Origin: Hydrogenophaga sp.
Lineage (GTDB): Bacteria; Pseudomonadota; Gammaproteobacteria; Burkholderiales; Burkholderiaceae_C
NCBI GenBank assembly: GCA_030653975.1
Contig: JAURYH010000028.1
Coordinates: 124,001 to 188,000, forward strand
Reading direction: 5' to 3'
DNA: 64,000 nt
Below the pieces are notes generated by a model. It searched no databases, was not told the DNA's origin, and was given only the letters and a program-made list of their open reading frames with translations. Shown here piece by piece: positions 29,195 through 37,638 of the stretch (within the stretch, counting starts at the first letter, position 1; each line of letters starts with the position of its first letter). A program made the translations under genes and the position numbers.

Positions 29195-30226
29195 ATGAAA
29201 CTCAAACCTGTTCTGTTGGCCGCGGCCCTGATGGTCGCCCTGCCGGTGATGGCCCAGAGCCAGCTCACCGTCGTCAACTTCGGTGGCGCCAACGGTGCTG
29301 CCCAGAAAAAGGCCTACTTCGAGGCCTTTGAGAAAGCCGGTGGCGGCAAGATCACCGCGGTGGAATACAACGGCGAACAGGCCAAGATCAAGGCCATGGT
29401 CGAAGCCAAGAAAGTCACCTGGGACGTGGTCGAAGTCGAGAGCCCGGACCTGAGCCGCGGCTGTGACGAAGGCCTGTTCGAGAAGATGGACTGGGCCAAG
29501 GTCGGCAACAAGGCCGACTTCCAGAAAGCCGCCGTACACGAGTGCGGTGTCGGCACCTTCGTGTGGTCCACCGTGATGGCCTACGACGGCGACAAGCTCA
29601 AGACCGCGCCCACCACCTGGGCCGATTTCTGGGACGTGAAGAAATTCCCCGGCAAGCGCGGCATGCGCAAGGGCGCGCGCTACAACCTCGAATTCGCCCT
29701 GATGGCCGACGGCGTCAAGACCGCCGACGTCTACAAGGTGCTGGCCACCAAGGAAGGTGCCGATCGTGCGTTCAAGAAGCTGACCGAACTCAAGCCCAAC
29801 ATCCAGTGGTGGGAAGCCGGCGCGCAGCCGCCCCAGTTCCTGGTCGCCGGTGACGTGGCCATGACCACCGCCTACAACGGCCGCATCGACGCCGCCCAGC
29901 GCGAAGGCAAAAACCTCAAGATCACCTGGACCGGCGGCATCTACGACCTGGACTACTGGGTCATGCCCAAGGGCACGCCCAACAAGGACGCCGCCCTGAA
30001 GTTCATCGCCATGGCCAGCTCGCCCGATGCCCAGGCCGAATACGCCAGGAACATCAGCTACGGCCCCACCAACAACCAGGCCCTGGCCAAGCTCGACGCC
30101 AAGGTGCTGGGCATGCTGCCCACCTCGCCCGCCAACAGCAAGGACGCGCTGCAGTTCGGCATCGGTTTCTGGGCCGACCAGGGTGAAGCCCTGGAGAAGC
30201 GTTTCTCCGCCTGGGCAGCGCAGTGA
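29195..30226 (+). CDS. Second polyamine-type ABC transporter substrate-binding protein
   Basis: A 343-residue receptor with a signal peptide (MKLKPVLLAAALMVALPVMA, cleaved before QSQ) and the mature opening LTVVNFGGANGAAQKKAYFE. It resembles extracellular solute-binding family 1 proteins of spermidine/putrescine type but is divergent from the receptor at 18138, so the two importers probably differ in ligand. ATG 29195 has GGAG upstream, which rules out the earlier in-frame ATG at 29144. Its stop overlaps the permease start. Confidence 0.87.
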   Translation: MKLKPVLLAAALMVALPVMAQSQLTVVNFGGANGAAQKKAYFEAFEKAGGGKITAVEYNGEQAKIKAMVEAKKVTWDVVEVESPDLSRGCDEGLFEKMDWAKVGNKADFQKAAVHECGVGTFVWSTVMAYDGDKLKTAPTTWADFWDVKKFPGKRGMRKGARYNLEFALMADGVKTADVYKVLATKEGADRAFKKLTELKPNIQWWEAGAQPPQFLVAGDVAMTTAYNGRIDAAQREGKNLKITWTGGIYDLDYWVMPKGTPNKDAALKFIAMASSPDAQAEYARNISYGPTNNQALAKLDAKVLGMLPTSPANSKDALQFGIGFWADQGEALEKRFSAWAAQ

Positions 30227-31533
30227 TGAGCGCCAGCGGAACCGATCTCCAGCCGTTCGCAGGGGCTACCCTGGAACGACCCGCTCCGGCAGGGGGCACC
30301 GGCCAGGCCGTGACGGGGGGAACCCTCGCCGCGCAGCTGCACCGCGCCGAACGGCGCAGGAAGCTGCGCGCCCTGGCGCTGACCATGCCCCTGCTGGTCT
30401 TTTTGCTGGTGTTTTTTCTGGTTCCGCTGGGTTCCCTGCTGGTGCGGGCGGTTGAAAACCCCGAAGTGGCCGACGTCCTGCCCCGCACGGGCCAGGCGCT
30501 GGCCGACTGGGACCGCACCAGCCCGCCTCCCGCCGCCGCCTACGCGGCCGTCCTGGCCGACCTGGGGGGCATCGAAGAAACCGCCCAGGCCGGCGTGCTG
30601 GCCCGCCGCCTCAACAGCGAGGTGGCCGGCGCCCGCTCGCTGGTCATGGGCACCTACCGCGCCCTCCCCCTGGGCGACAAGCTCACACCCGAGGAGGCTC
30701 GCGCCAAGCTCATCGAACACGACGCGCGCTGGGAAGAACTGCCCTACTGGCAGACCATCGCCAAAAACAGCTCGCGCTGGACGCCCGACTACCTGCTCGC
30801 CGCCCTCGACTTCAAGCGCAACGCCCAGGGCGACATCGAACGCGTGGGCGCCGAAGAAGCCGCCTTCAGCGACATCCTCGGCCGCACCTTCCAGATGAGC
30901 GCCGTGGTGACCTTCTTCTGCCTGCTGCTGGGCTACCCGCTCGCCTACTGGCTCAGCACGCTCTCCGCGCGCAAGGCCAACGTGCTGCTGATCCTGGTGC
31001 TGCTGCCCTTCTGGACCTCGGTGCTGGTGCGCATCGCCGCCTGGATCGTGCTGCTGCAGAACAACGGCCTGGTCAACCGCTTCCTGATCTGGATCGGTGC
31101 GACCGACACCCCCATTCCCCTGCTGTTCAACCGCCTGGGCGTGATCATCGCCATGGTGCACATCCTGCTGCCCTTCATGATCCTGCCGCTGTACAGCGTC
31201 ATGAAGTCGGTACCACCGAACTACCTGCGTGCCGCCATCTCGCTCGGCAGCCCGCCGCTGGCCGGTTTCTTCCGCGTCTACCTGCCGCAGACCTACCCCG
31301 GCGTGGCCGCGGGCGGCCTGCTGGTCTTCATCACCTGCATCGGCTACTACGTGACGCCCGCCCTGCTCGGCGGCCCGGCCGACCAGATGCTGAGCTACTA
31401 CGTGGCGCAGTACACCAACGTCGAAGTCAACTGGGGCATGGCCTGCGCGCTCGGTGGCGTGCTGCTGACCGCCACCATGGTGCTCTACGCGCTGTACCGC
31501 AAGGTCTCCAAGGCCGAGCTGAGCCTGGGCTGA
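30223..31533 (+). CDS. Second transporter permease 1, with long periplasmic insertion
   Basis: A 436-residue permease, about 130 residues longer than its paralogue at 20501. After a first membrane helix (near 50-73) comes a soluble, helical stretch from about 75 to 215 rich in Ala, Arg and Glu, predicted in the periplasm, before the usual permease core. The coupling loop SVPPNYLRAAISLGSPPLAGFFRVYLPQTYPG is near 327-358. GTG 30223 and ATG 30226 are adjacent starts, both overlapping the receptor stop. The insertion may contact the receptor. Confidence 0.87.
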   Translation: MMSASGTDLQPFAGATLERPAPAGGTGQAVTGGTLAAQLHRAERRRKLRALALTMPLLVFLLVFFLVPLGSLLVRAVENPEVADVLPRTGQALADWDRTSPPPAAAYAAVLADLGGIEETAQAGVLARRLNSEVAGARSLVMGTYRALPLGDKLTPEEARAKLIEHDARWEELPYWQTIAKNSSRWTPDYLLAALDFKRNAQGDIERVGAEEAAFSDILGRTFQMSAVVTFFCLLLGYPLAYWLSTLSARKANVLLILVLLPFWTSVLVRIAAWIVLLQNNGLVNRFLIWIGATDTPIPLLFNRLGVIIAMVHILLPFMILPLYSVMKSVPPNYLRAAISLGSPPLAGFFRVYLPQTYPGVAAGGLLVFITCIGYYVTPALLGGPADQMLSYYVAQYTNVEVNWGMACALGGVLLTATMVLYALYRKVSKAELSLG

Positions 31534-31547
31534 AGAAGAGAACCCCC

Positions 31548-32366
31548 ATGAAATTGCTCCCCGTCTTCCCCGCCTACTACAACCTGCTCGACAAGCTCGG
31601 CTGGTTCGCCCTGCGCGGCGCCGGCATCGGCGTGATCGTCTACCTGCTGTTGCCGGTGGTGGTGATCATTCCGCTGTCGTTCAGCGACAGCTCGTTCCTC
31701 GCCTACCCCATCGAAGGCTGGTCGCTGCAGTGGTACCGCGAGATGTTCCATTCCGACGACTGGATCCGGGCTGCGAAGAACAGCTTCATCGTCGCGCCCC
31801 TCGCCACCCTGCTGGCCACCGTGCTCGGCACGCTCGCGGCCATGGGCCTGGCCAACACCAAGTTCTTCGGCAAGGGCTTCATCACCAGCCTGCTGATCGC
31901 GCCCATGGTGGTGCCCATCGTGGTGGTGGGCGTGAGCAGCTACCTGTACTTTGCCAGGTGGGGGCTGAACGACACCTACCTGGGCCTCGTGATCGTGCAC
32001 GCCGCGCTGGGCGCGCCCTTTGTCGTCACCACCGTGCTGGCCACGCTGCAGAGCTTCAACCACAACCTGGTGAAGGCCAGCCTGAGCCTGGGCGCGAGCC
32101 CGCTGGAGACCTTCTTCCGTGTCACGCTGCCGGTCATCGCCCCCGGCGTGATCTCGGGTGCGCTGTTCGCGTTCGCCACCTCGTTCGACGAGGTCGTGGT
32201 CACGCTGTTCTTGGCCGGTCCCGAGCAGGTCACGCTGCCGCGCCAGATGTTCACCGGCATCCGCGAAAACATCTCGCCGACCATCGCCGCCGTCGCCACG
32301 CTGCTGATCCTGTTCACGACGGCGTTGATGCTGACGCTGGAGTGGCTGCGCGGCCGTCGCAAGTGA
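31548..32366 (+). CDS. Second transporter permease 2 (PotC-like)
   Basis: A 272-residue permease with six predicted helices. The coupling loop FNHNLVKASLSLGASPLETFFRVTLPVI is near residues 168-195, followed by LFAFATSFDEVVVTLFLAG, diagnostic of PotC-type subunits. It begins 14 bases after the first permease and completes a full importer set in the gab operon. The GNAT gene starts 13 bases downstream. Confidence 0.9.
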   Translation: MKLLPVFPAYYNLLDKLGWFALRGAGIGVIVYLLLPVVVIIPLSFSDSSFLAYPIEGWSLQWYREMFHSDDWIRAAKNSFIVAPLATLLATVLGTLAAMGLANTKFFGKGFITSLLIAPMVVPIVVVGVSSYLYFARWGLNDTYLGLVIVHAALGAPFVVTTVLATLQSFNHNLVKASLSLGASPLETFFRVTLPVIAPGVISGALFAFATSFDEVVVTLFLAGPEQVTLPRQMFTGIRENISPTIAAVATLLILFTTALMLTLEWLRGRRK

Positions 32367-32379
32367 CCTGAAACATCCC

Positions 32380-32985
32380 ATGTCCTTCACCCAAGACACG
32401 ACACTGCGCGGCCAGCACGCCAGCCTGGTTCCCCTGACCGCTGCCCACCACGATGACCTGGTCGAAGCCGTGCGCGACGGCGAGCTCTGGAAGCTCTGGT
32501 ACACCAGCATCCCCACACCCGAGGTCATGGCCGCCGAAATCGAACGCCGCCTGGGCCTGCAGAAAGCCGGCAGCATGTTGCCCTTTGCCGTGCTGGACGC
32601 CAGCGGCAAGGCGGTCGGCATGACCACCTTCATGAACATCGACGCCGCCAACCGGCGCGTCGAAATCGGCTCCACCTGGTACCGCACCGCGGTGCAGCGC
32701 AGCCCGCTCAACACCGAATGCAAGCGCCTGCTGCTGGGGCACGCCTTCGAGACGCTGGACTGCATCGCGGTGGAGTTCCGCACGCACTTCTTCAACCACC
32801 AGAGCCGGCGCGGCATCGAACGCCTGGGCGCCAAGCTCGACGGCGTGCTGCGCTCGCACCAGATCAACCGCCACCCCGATGCGAACGGCGCGCTGCGCGA
32901 CACCTGCGTCTACAGCATCCTCGCCGGTGAATGGCCGACGGTGAAAGCGCACCTGACCCACCAGCTGACCCGCCCCCGAACATGA
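32380..32985 (+). CDS. GNAT-family N-acetyltransferase (RimJ/RimL-like)
   Basis: A 201-residue acetyltransferase: LRGQHASLVPLTAAHHDDL opens the fold, MTTFMNIDAANRRVEIGSTWY is the central strand pair, and the CoA-binding region follows near TECKRLLLGHAFETL. Family members acetylate protein N termini or small amines. Placement in the gab operon between importer and ureohydrolase suggests acetylation of a polyamine or guanidino compound, an inference from context. A structured repeat follows directly after the stop codon. Confidence 0.8.
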   Translation: MSFTQDTTLRGQHASLVPLTAAHHDDLVEAVRDGELWKLWYTSIPTPEVMAAEIERRLGLQKAGSMLPFAVLDASGKAVGMTTFMNIDAANRRVEIGSTWYRTAVQRSPLNTECKRLLLGHAFETLDCIAVEFRTHFFNHQSRRGIERLGAKLDGVLRSHQINRHPDANGALRDTCVYSILAGEWPTVKAHLTHQLTRPRT

Positions 32986-32986
32986 C

Positions 32987-33067
32987 CCTCCCCTGCGCCG
33001 CTTCGCGTCTTCCCCCCATCGGGGGGACCACACCCGTGGCCCGGCAAAGCCGGTTCCACGGTGTGTG
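32987..33067 (+). repeat. Structured intergenic repeat, copy C (covarying form)
   Basis: Begins two bases after the GNAT stop, inside the gab operon. It has GCGCCGCTTCGCG, a C5/G5 hairpin, and a terminal hairpin at 33029-33065: CACACC/GGTGTG, GTGG/CCAC and CCGGC-AAA-GCCGG. Three base pairs differ from copies B and D with both sides changed, so pairing is kept. The ureohydrolase start codon lies 20 bases after it. Confidence 0.78.
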
Positions 33068-33085
33068 CTTGTGAAGACATCTCAC

Positions 33086-34045
33086 ATGACCCATCCCACC
33101 CATTTCAACCAGCCGCTGGGCGGCAACACCATGCCGCGTTTCGGCGGCCTCGCCAGCATGATGCGGTTGCCCGTGGCCACGTCGGCGGCAGGTCTGAACG
33201 CCGGCTTCATCGGCGTGCCCCTGGACACCGGCACCAGCCACCGCCCCGGTGCGCGTTTCGGCCCGCGCCAGATCCGCGCCGAGTCCTGCCTGATCCGCCC
33301 CTACAACATGGCGACCGGCGCCGCGCCTTTCGACGCGCTGCAGGTGGCCGACCTCGGTGATGTGGCGATCAACACCTTCAACCTGCTGAAGTCGGTCGAC
33401 CTCATCGAGCAGCACTACCGCCCGATCATCGAGGCCGGCTGCATCCCGCTCACCCTCGGCGGCGACCACACCATCGCCCTGCCGATCCTGCGCGCCATGA
33501 AGGCGAAGCACGGCCCGGTGGCGATGATCCACGTGGACGCCCACGCCGATGTGAACCCCGACATGTTCGGCGAAGCCATCGCGCACGGCACACCGTTTCG
33601 CCGCGCGGTGGAAGAAGGCCTGCTGATCGGCGACAAGGTCTGGCAGATCGGCCTGCGCGGCAGCGGCTATTCGGCCGAAGACTTCGACTGGCCGCGCCAG
33701 CAGGGCTTCACCGTGGTGCCGGCGCACGAGGTCTGGTGGACCAGCCTGGCGCCGCTGATGGCGCAGATCCGCGACAGGATCGGCCCGGACACGCCCACCT
33801 ACCTGAGTTTCGACATCGACGGCATCGACCCGGCCTACGCCGGCGGCACCGGCACGCCTGAGATCGGCGGCCTCACCGTGCCGCAGGCGCTGGAGATCGT
33901 GCGCGGCTGCCGCGGCCTGAACCTGGTGGGCTGCGACCTGGTCGAAGTTTCTCCGGCCTACGACACCAGCGGCAACACCGCGCTGCTGGGCGCCAACCTG
34001 CTGTTTGAAATGCTGTGTGTGCTGCCGGGTGTGAAATACCGGTGA
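33086..34045 (+). CDS. gbuA: Ureohydrolase, guanidinobutyrase/agmatinase-like
   Basis: A 319-residue arginase-superfamily enzyme. The binuclear manganese ligands are visible: GGDHTIALP (near 130), DAHADVN (near 152-158) and SFDIDGIDP (near 243-251). The opening NQPLGGNTMPRFGG..SMMRLP and the ending LLGANLLFEMLCVLPG match the guanidinobutyrase group as I recall it; agmatinase is the main alternative. Products would be urea plus GABA (or putrescine). Its place just before gabD and in one operon with gabT favours 4-guanidinobutyrate as substrate. ATG 33086 is used. Confidence 0.85.
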   Translation: MTHPTHFNQPLGGNTMPRFGGLASMMRLPVATSAAGLNAGFIGVPLDTGTSHRPGARFGPRQIRAESCLIRPYNMATGAAPFDALQVADLGDVAINTFNLLKSVDLIEQHYRPIIEAGCIPLTLGGDHTIALPILRAMKAKHGPVAMIHVDAHADVNPDMFGEAIAHGTPFRRAVEEGLLIGDKVWQIGLRGSGYSAEDFDWPRQQGFTVVPAHEVWWTSLAPLMAQIRDRIGPDTPTYLSFDIDGIDPAYAGGTGTPEIGGLTVPQALEIVRGCRGLNLVGCDLVEVSPAYDTSGNTALLGANLLFEMLCVLPGVKYR

Positions 34046-34104
34046 CGGCGCACCGGCGCATTTGGCGCTAACCTCTTCTTTTTACCGAACCGAGCGAGAC
34101 ACCC

Positions 34105-35583
34105 ATGGACATGAAAACCTCCCCCCTGGCCCTGCTGAAGGACCCGACCCTGCTCAAGACCGACGCGCTGATCAACGGCGAGTGGGTGAAAGGCAGCAGC
34201 CGCTTTGACGTGCTCGACCCGGCCACCGGCCTGAAGCTCGCCGACGTGGCCAACCTCGGCCCGGCCGATGCCGAAGCCGCCATCGCCGCGGCCAACGCGG
34301 CCTGGCCAGCCTGGAAGGGCAAGACCGCCAAGGAGCGCAGCATCATCCTGCGCAAGTGGTACGACCTGCTCATGGCCAACCAGGACGACCTGGGCCGCAT
34401 CATGACCGCCGAACAGGGCAAGCCGCTGCCTGAAGCCAAGGGCGAAGTGGCCTATGGCGCGAGCTTCGTCGAGTGGTTCGCCGAAGAGGCCAAGCGCGTC
34501 AACGGCGAGACCCTGCCGCAGTTCGACAACAACCGCCGCCTGATGGTGCTCAAGCAACCCATCGGCGTCTGCGCAGCCATCACGCCCTGGAACTTCCCGC
34601 TCGCCATGATCACGCGCAAGGTCGCGCCCGCGCTGGCTGCCGGCTGCCCCGTCATCATCAAGCCGGCTGAACTCACGCCGCTGACCGCGCTGGCCGCGGC
34701 CGAGCTGGCGATCCGCGCCGGCATCCCCGCCGGTGTGCTCAACATGATCACCGCCGACGACCAGAACTCCATCGCGGTCGGCAAGGTCATCTGCGCCAGC
34801 GACGTGGTGCGCCACATCAGCTTCACCGGCTCCACCGAAGTGGGCCGCATCCTGATGGCGCAAAGCGCGCCCACGGTGAAAAAGATGTCGCTCGAACTCG
34901 GCGGCAACGCGCCCTTCATCGTCTTCAACGACGCCGACATCGATTCCGCCGTCGAAGGCGCTTTCGCCAGCAAGTACCGCAACGCCGGCCAGACCTGCGT
35001 CTGCTCCAACCGCCTGTACGTGCAGGAAGGCGTGTACGACGAGTTCGTCACCAAGTTCGCCGCCAAGGTGAAAACCGCCAAAGTCGGCAACGGTTTTGAA
35101 GACGGCGTGAACCAGGGCCCGCTGATCGAGGAGGCTGCTTTGGTGAAGGTGCAGCGCCACGTGGACGACGCCGTGGCCAAGGGTGGCCGCGTGGTGGCCG
35201 GCGGCAAGCGACTGGCGGGCCAGTTCTTCGAGCCCACCGTGGTGGCCGACGCCACCGCCGACATGCTCTGCGCCAAGGAGGAAACCTTCGGCCCCTTCGC
35301 CCCGGTGTTCAAGTTCACCACCGAGCAGGAAGCCGTCGACGCCGCCAACAACACCGAGTTCGGCCTCGCCAGCTACTTCTACAGCCGCGACATCGGCCGC
35401 ATCTACCGCGTGGCCGAAGCGCTGGAGTACGGCATGGTCGGCATCAATGTCGGCATCCTGGCCACCGAACACGTGCCGTTTGGCGGCGTGAAGCAGTCGG
35501 GCCTGGGCCGCGAGGGCTCGCACCACGGCATGGACGACTACGTCGAGATCAAGTACCTCTGCCTGGGCGACATCCAGAAATAG
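34105..35583 (+). CDS. gabD: Succinate-semialdehyde dehydrogenase
   Basis: A 492-residue aldehyde dehydrogenase that oxidises succinate semialdehyde to succinate, completing GABA breakdown. The catalytic cysteine is in NAGQTCVCSNR (near 298), with a second cysteine two residues on as in GabD enzymes that form a redox switch; ELGGNAPFIV holds the general base, and TPWNFPLAMITRK the cofactor site typical of NADP users. It is the last gene of the operon and is followed by an intrinsic terminator. Confidence 0.94.
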   Translation: MDMKTSPLALLKDPTLLKTDALINGEWVKGSSRFDVLDPATGLKLADVANLGPADAEAAIAAANAAWPAWKGKTAKERSIILRKWYDLLMANQDDLGRIMTAEQGKPLPEAKGEVAYGASFVEWFAEEAKRVNGETLPQFDNNRRLMVLKQPIGVCAAITPWNFPLAMITRKVAPALAAGCPVIIKPAELTPLTALAAAELAIRAGIPAGVLNMITADDQNSIAVGKVICASDVVRHISFTGSTEVGRILMAQSAPTVKKMSLELGGNAPFIVFNDADIDSAVEGAFASKYRNAGQTCVCSNRLYVQEGVYDEFVTKFAAKVKTAKVGNGFEDGVNQGPLIEEAALVKVQRHVDDAVAKGGRVVAGGKRLAGQFFEPTVVADATADMLCAKEETFGPFAPVFKFTTEQEAVDAANNTEFGLASYFYSRDIGRIYRVAEALEYGMVGINVGILATEHVPFGGVKQSGLGREGSHHGMDDYVEIKYLCLGDIQK

Positions 35584-35627
35584 AACGTCCCCTCTGCGCC
35601 GCTGACGCGGCTGGATCAAGGCACCTC

Positions 35628-35661
35628 TCCAGCACCGGGCTTGTGCTGGAAGCGTTTTTTT
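35628..35661 (+). terminator. Intrinsic terminator of the gab operon
   Basis: TCCAGCAC (35628-35635) pairs with GTGCTGGA (35643-35650) around a 7-base loop, followed by AGCG and seven T residues. This is a classical rho-independent terminator about 45 bases after the gabD stop. Between them, CCTCTGCGCCGCTGACGCGGC looks like a decayed left end of the repeat family. Confidence 0.85.
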
Positions 35662-35662
35662 G

Positions 35663-35697
35663 AATGAGATCGGCGCCTTCCTGGCGCCGATCTCATT
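35663..35697. other. Perfect 15-base-pair hairpin between convergent genes
   Basis: A stem of 15 uninterrupted pairs (35663-35677 with 35683-35697, loop TTCCT) lies directly after the gab terminator and four bases before the stop of the minus-strand lipoprotein gene. No T-run follows on the minus strand, so it is a weak terminator candidate for that gene or an RNA end-stabilising hairpin. Confidence 0.6.
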
Positions 35698-35700
35698 TCA

Positions 35701-36174
35701 TCAGTTCATCACCTGCCAGGAGCCATCGGGCTGACGGCAGGCCGTGCCATACACCGTGTCCGGGCGCCCACCCACCATCACCTGCATGGTGTATTCGCGG
35801 CACGGCGCCCCGCCGCGCTCATAGGTGCGGGTGGGGGTCACGCTGTACTGGTTGCGGGTATCCGGATTGACCCACCGCGTTGCTTGCCCCGTGGGAGCCG
35901 TCTCGAAGACCTGGGCGGTGCGCATGCGGTCGGTGCTGTCCATGGAGCGGCCCACGTTGGCACCGATGTTGGCGCCGATCAGCGCGCCCACGATGGTGGC
36001 CGCCGTGCGGCCCGAGCCACCGCCCACCTGCGAGCCCAGGGCGCCGCCGAGCACACCGCCGACGACCATGCCGCCGGTTTCGTTCGGACCCCCCGGTGCG
36101 GCACAACCCGCCAGCGCCACGGCGAGCGCGCCGACGAGGACCATGTGTGCAGGAAAACGTGTGGGGAAACGCAT
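35701..36174 (-). CDS. Glycine-zipper outer-membrane lipoprotein
   Basis: A 157-residue protein with a lipobox VALAGC (cysteine near 24). Residues 33-75 form a glycine-zipper pair (GGMVVGGVLGGALGSQVGGG and TIVGALIGANIGANVGRSM), as in SlyB and 17-kDa antigen-like proteins, followed by a soluble domain with two cysteines (APCREY, TACRQP). Likely anchored in the outer membrane with a role in envelope stability. It converges on gabD. Confidence 0.85.
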   Translation of the reverse strand: MRFPTRFPAHMVLVGALAVALAGCAAPGGPNETGGMVVGGVLGGALGSQVGGGSGRTAATIVGALIGANIGANVGRSMDSTDRMRTAQVFETAPTGQATRWVNPDTRNQYSVTPTRTYERGGAPCREYTMQVMVGGRPDTVYGTACRQPDGSWQVMN

Positions 36175-36307
36175 ATGAAACTCCTTGAAAAATGTGTCAG
36201 AAAGACACTGGATCGGTCATGGCGGTGGTCTGTTGGGGCGTTTCCGGAGTCCGGAACAGCCGCAGCGCGTGGCGCCAGGCCCGTGCGTTATCATTCGAAC
36301 CGATTTT

Positions 36308-36381
36308 GCGGGTGTAGTTCAATGGTAGAACGGCAGCTTCCCAAGCTTCATACGAGGGTTCGATTCCCTTCACCCGCTCCA
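36308..36381 (+). tRNA. tRNA-Gly (anticodon CCC)
   Basis: A 74-base gene including the encoded CCA end. GCGGGTG pairs with CACCCGC as acceptor stem, GTTC/GAAC forms the D arm, GAGGG/CCCTT the T arm around GTTCGATT, and the anticodon CCC is at 36340-36342 in the loop TTCCCAA. It reads GGG glycine codons. One anticodon-stem pair (position 28-42) is a C-U mismatch, while the rest of the fold is regular. Followed by an intrinsic terminator. Confidence 0.95.
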
Positions 36382-36388
36382 GATACAC

Positions 36389-36410
36389 AAAAGGCCCCTC
36401 GGGGCCTTTT
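36389..36410. terminator. Bidirectional terminator after tRNA-Gly
   Basis: AAAAGGCCCC and GGGGCCTTTT form a perfect 10-base stem around a 2-base loop eight bases after the tRNA. The A4/T4 ends allow it to act on both strands, so it may also end the convergent acyl-CoA dehydrogenase transcript, whose stop is at 36449. Confidence 0.82.
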
Positions 36411-36448
36411 GGCATTTCTGCGGCCGGTGTGCACCGGGCGCCCGTGGC

Positions 36449-37603
36449 TCAGCGCGCGCCCAGGCCCATGCCGCGCGAGATCACCTCTTTCATGATCTCG
36501 TTCGTGCCGCCGTAGATGCGCTGCACGCGCGCGTCCGCATAGGCGCGGGTGATCGGGTACTCCCACATGTAGCCGTAACCGCCGTGCAGCTGCACGCACT
36601 CGTCCATCACCTTGCACTGCAGGTCGCTGCACCAGTACTTGGCCATGCTGGCGGTCGCAGTGTCGAGCTTCTCCTGCACGACCAGCTCGCAGCACTTGTC
36701 CACGAACACGCGCGCCACCTGCACCTCGGTCTGCAGTTCGGCCAGCGTGTAGCGGGTGTTCTGGTAACTCGCCACCGCCTGACCAAAGACCTTGCGGTCC
36801 TTCACGTACGCCACCGTCCAGTGAATGGCGGCCTGCGCCGCGGCCACCGCGCCGATGGCGATCTGCAGGCGCTCCCAGGGCAACTGTTCCATGAGGCAGA
36901 TGAAGCCCTTGCCTTCACCACCCAGCAGGTTCTCCGCCGGCACTTTCACGTTGTCGAAAAACAGCTCCGACGTGTCCTGCGCCTTCATGCCCAGCTTCTT
37001 CAGGCGCTTGCCCTTGCTGAAGCCCGGCATGCCCTGCTCCACCAGCAACAAGCTCGTGCCCTTGGCGCCGGCGGCCGGGTCGGTCTTGGCGACCACGATC
37101 ACCAGGTCGGCGTGCCAGCCGTTGGTGATGAAGGTCTTGCTGCCGTTGAGTTGGTAGCTGCCGTCGGGCTGCTGGATGGCCGTGGTCTTCACGCCCTGCA
37201 GGTCGCTGCCCGCCGCGGGTTCGCTCATGGCGATGGCGCCGACCATCTCGCCAGAGGCCAGCAGCGGCAGGTATTTCTGCTTCTGCGCCTCGGTGCCGTA
37301 GTGCAGGATGTACGGTGCAACGATCTCGCTGTGCAAGCCAAAGCCGATGCCGCTCACGCCCGCATGGGCGATCTCCTCCATCTGCGCCACCGAATACAGC
37401 TTGTCGGCCCCGGCGCCACCATATTCCTCGGGCATGGTCATGCAGAGAAAGCCGTTTTCGCCGGCCTTGCGCCAGACTTCGCGATCCACATAACCCTGCT
37501 CCTCCCAGCCCTCGTGAAAGGGCGTGATTTCCTTTTCCACAAAGCGGCGGAAGCTGTCTCGGAAGGCTTCGTGGTCGGCGTTGAAGAGGCTGCGTTCGAT
37601 CAT
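36449..37603 (-). CDS. Acyl-CoA dehydrogenase
   Basis: A 384-residue FAD enzyme of beta-oxidation. Visible motifs: AIAMSEPAAGSDLQGVKT (near 125-142), the FAD/substrate loop ITNGWHADLVIV, and the C-terminal LHGGYGYMWEYPITRAYADARVQRIYGGTNEIM that includes the expected position of the catalytic glutamate (GGTNE). It oxidises acyl-CoA to trans-2-enoyl-CoA and passes electrons to ETF, whose quinone oxidoreductase is encoded at 57939. ATG 37603 has GAGG upstream; in-frame sequence beyond it is not family-like. Chain length preference unknown. Confidence 0.92.
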   Translation of the reverse strand: MIERSLFNADHEAFRDSFRRFVEKEITPFHEGWEEQGYVDREVWRKAGENGFLCMTMPEEYGGAGADKLYSVAQMEEIAHAGVSGIGFGLHSEIVAPYILHYGTEAQKQKYLPLLASGEMVGAIAMSEPAAGSDLQGVKTTAIQQPDGSYQLNGSKTFITNGWHADLVIVVAKTDPAAGAKGTSLLLVEQGMPGFSKGKRLKKLGMKAQDTSELFFDNVKVPAENLLGGEGKGFICLMEQLPWERLQIAIGAVAAAQAAIHWTVAYVKDRKVFGQAVASYQNTRYTLAELQTEVQVARVFVDKCCELVVQEKLDTATASMAKYWCSDLQCKVMDECVQLHGGYGYMWEYPITRAYADARVQRIYGGTNEIMKEVISRGMGLGAR

Positions 37604-37638
37604 GGGGTTTCCTCGGGTTTCGGTTTGGAAGGGTTGTT

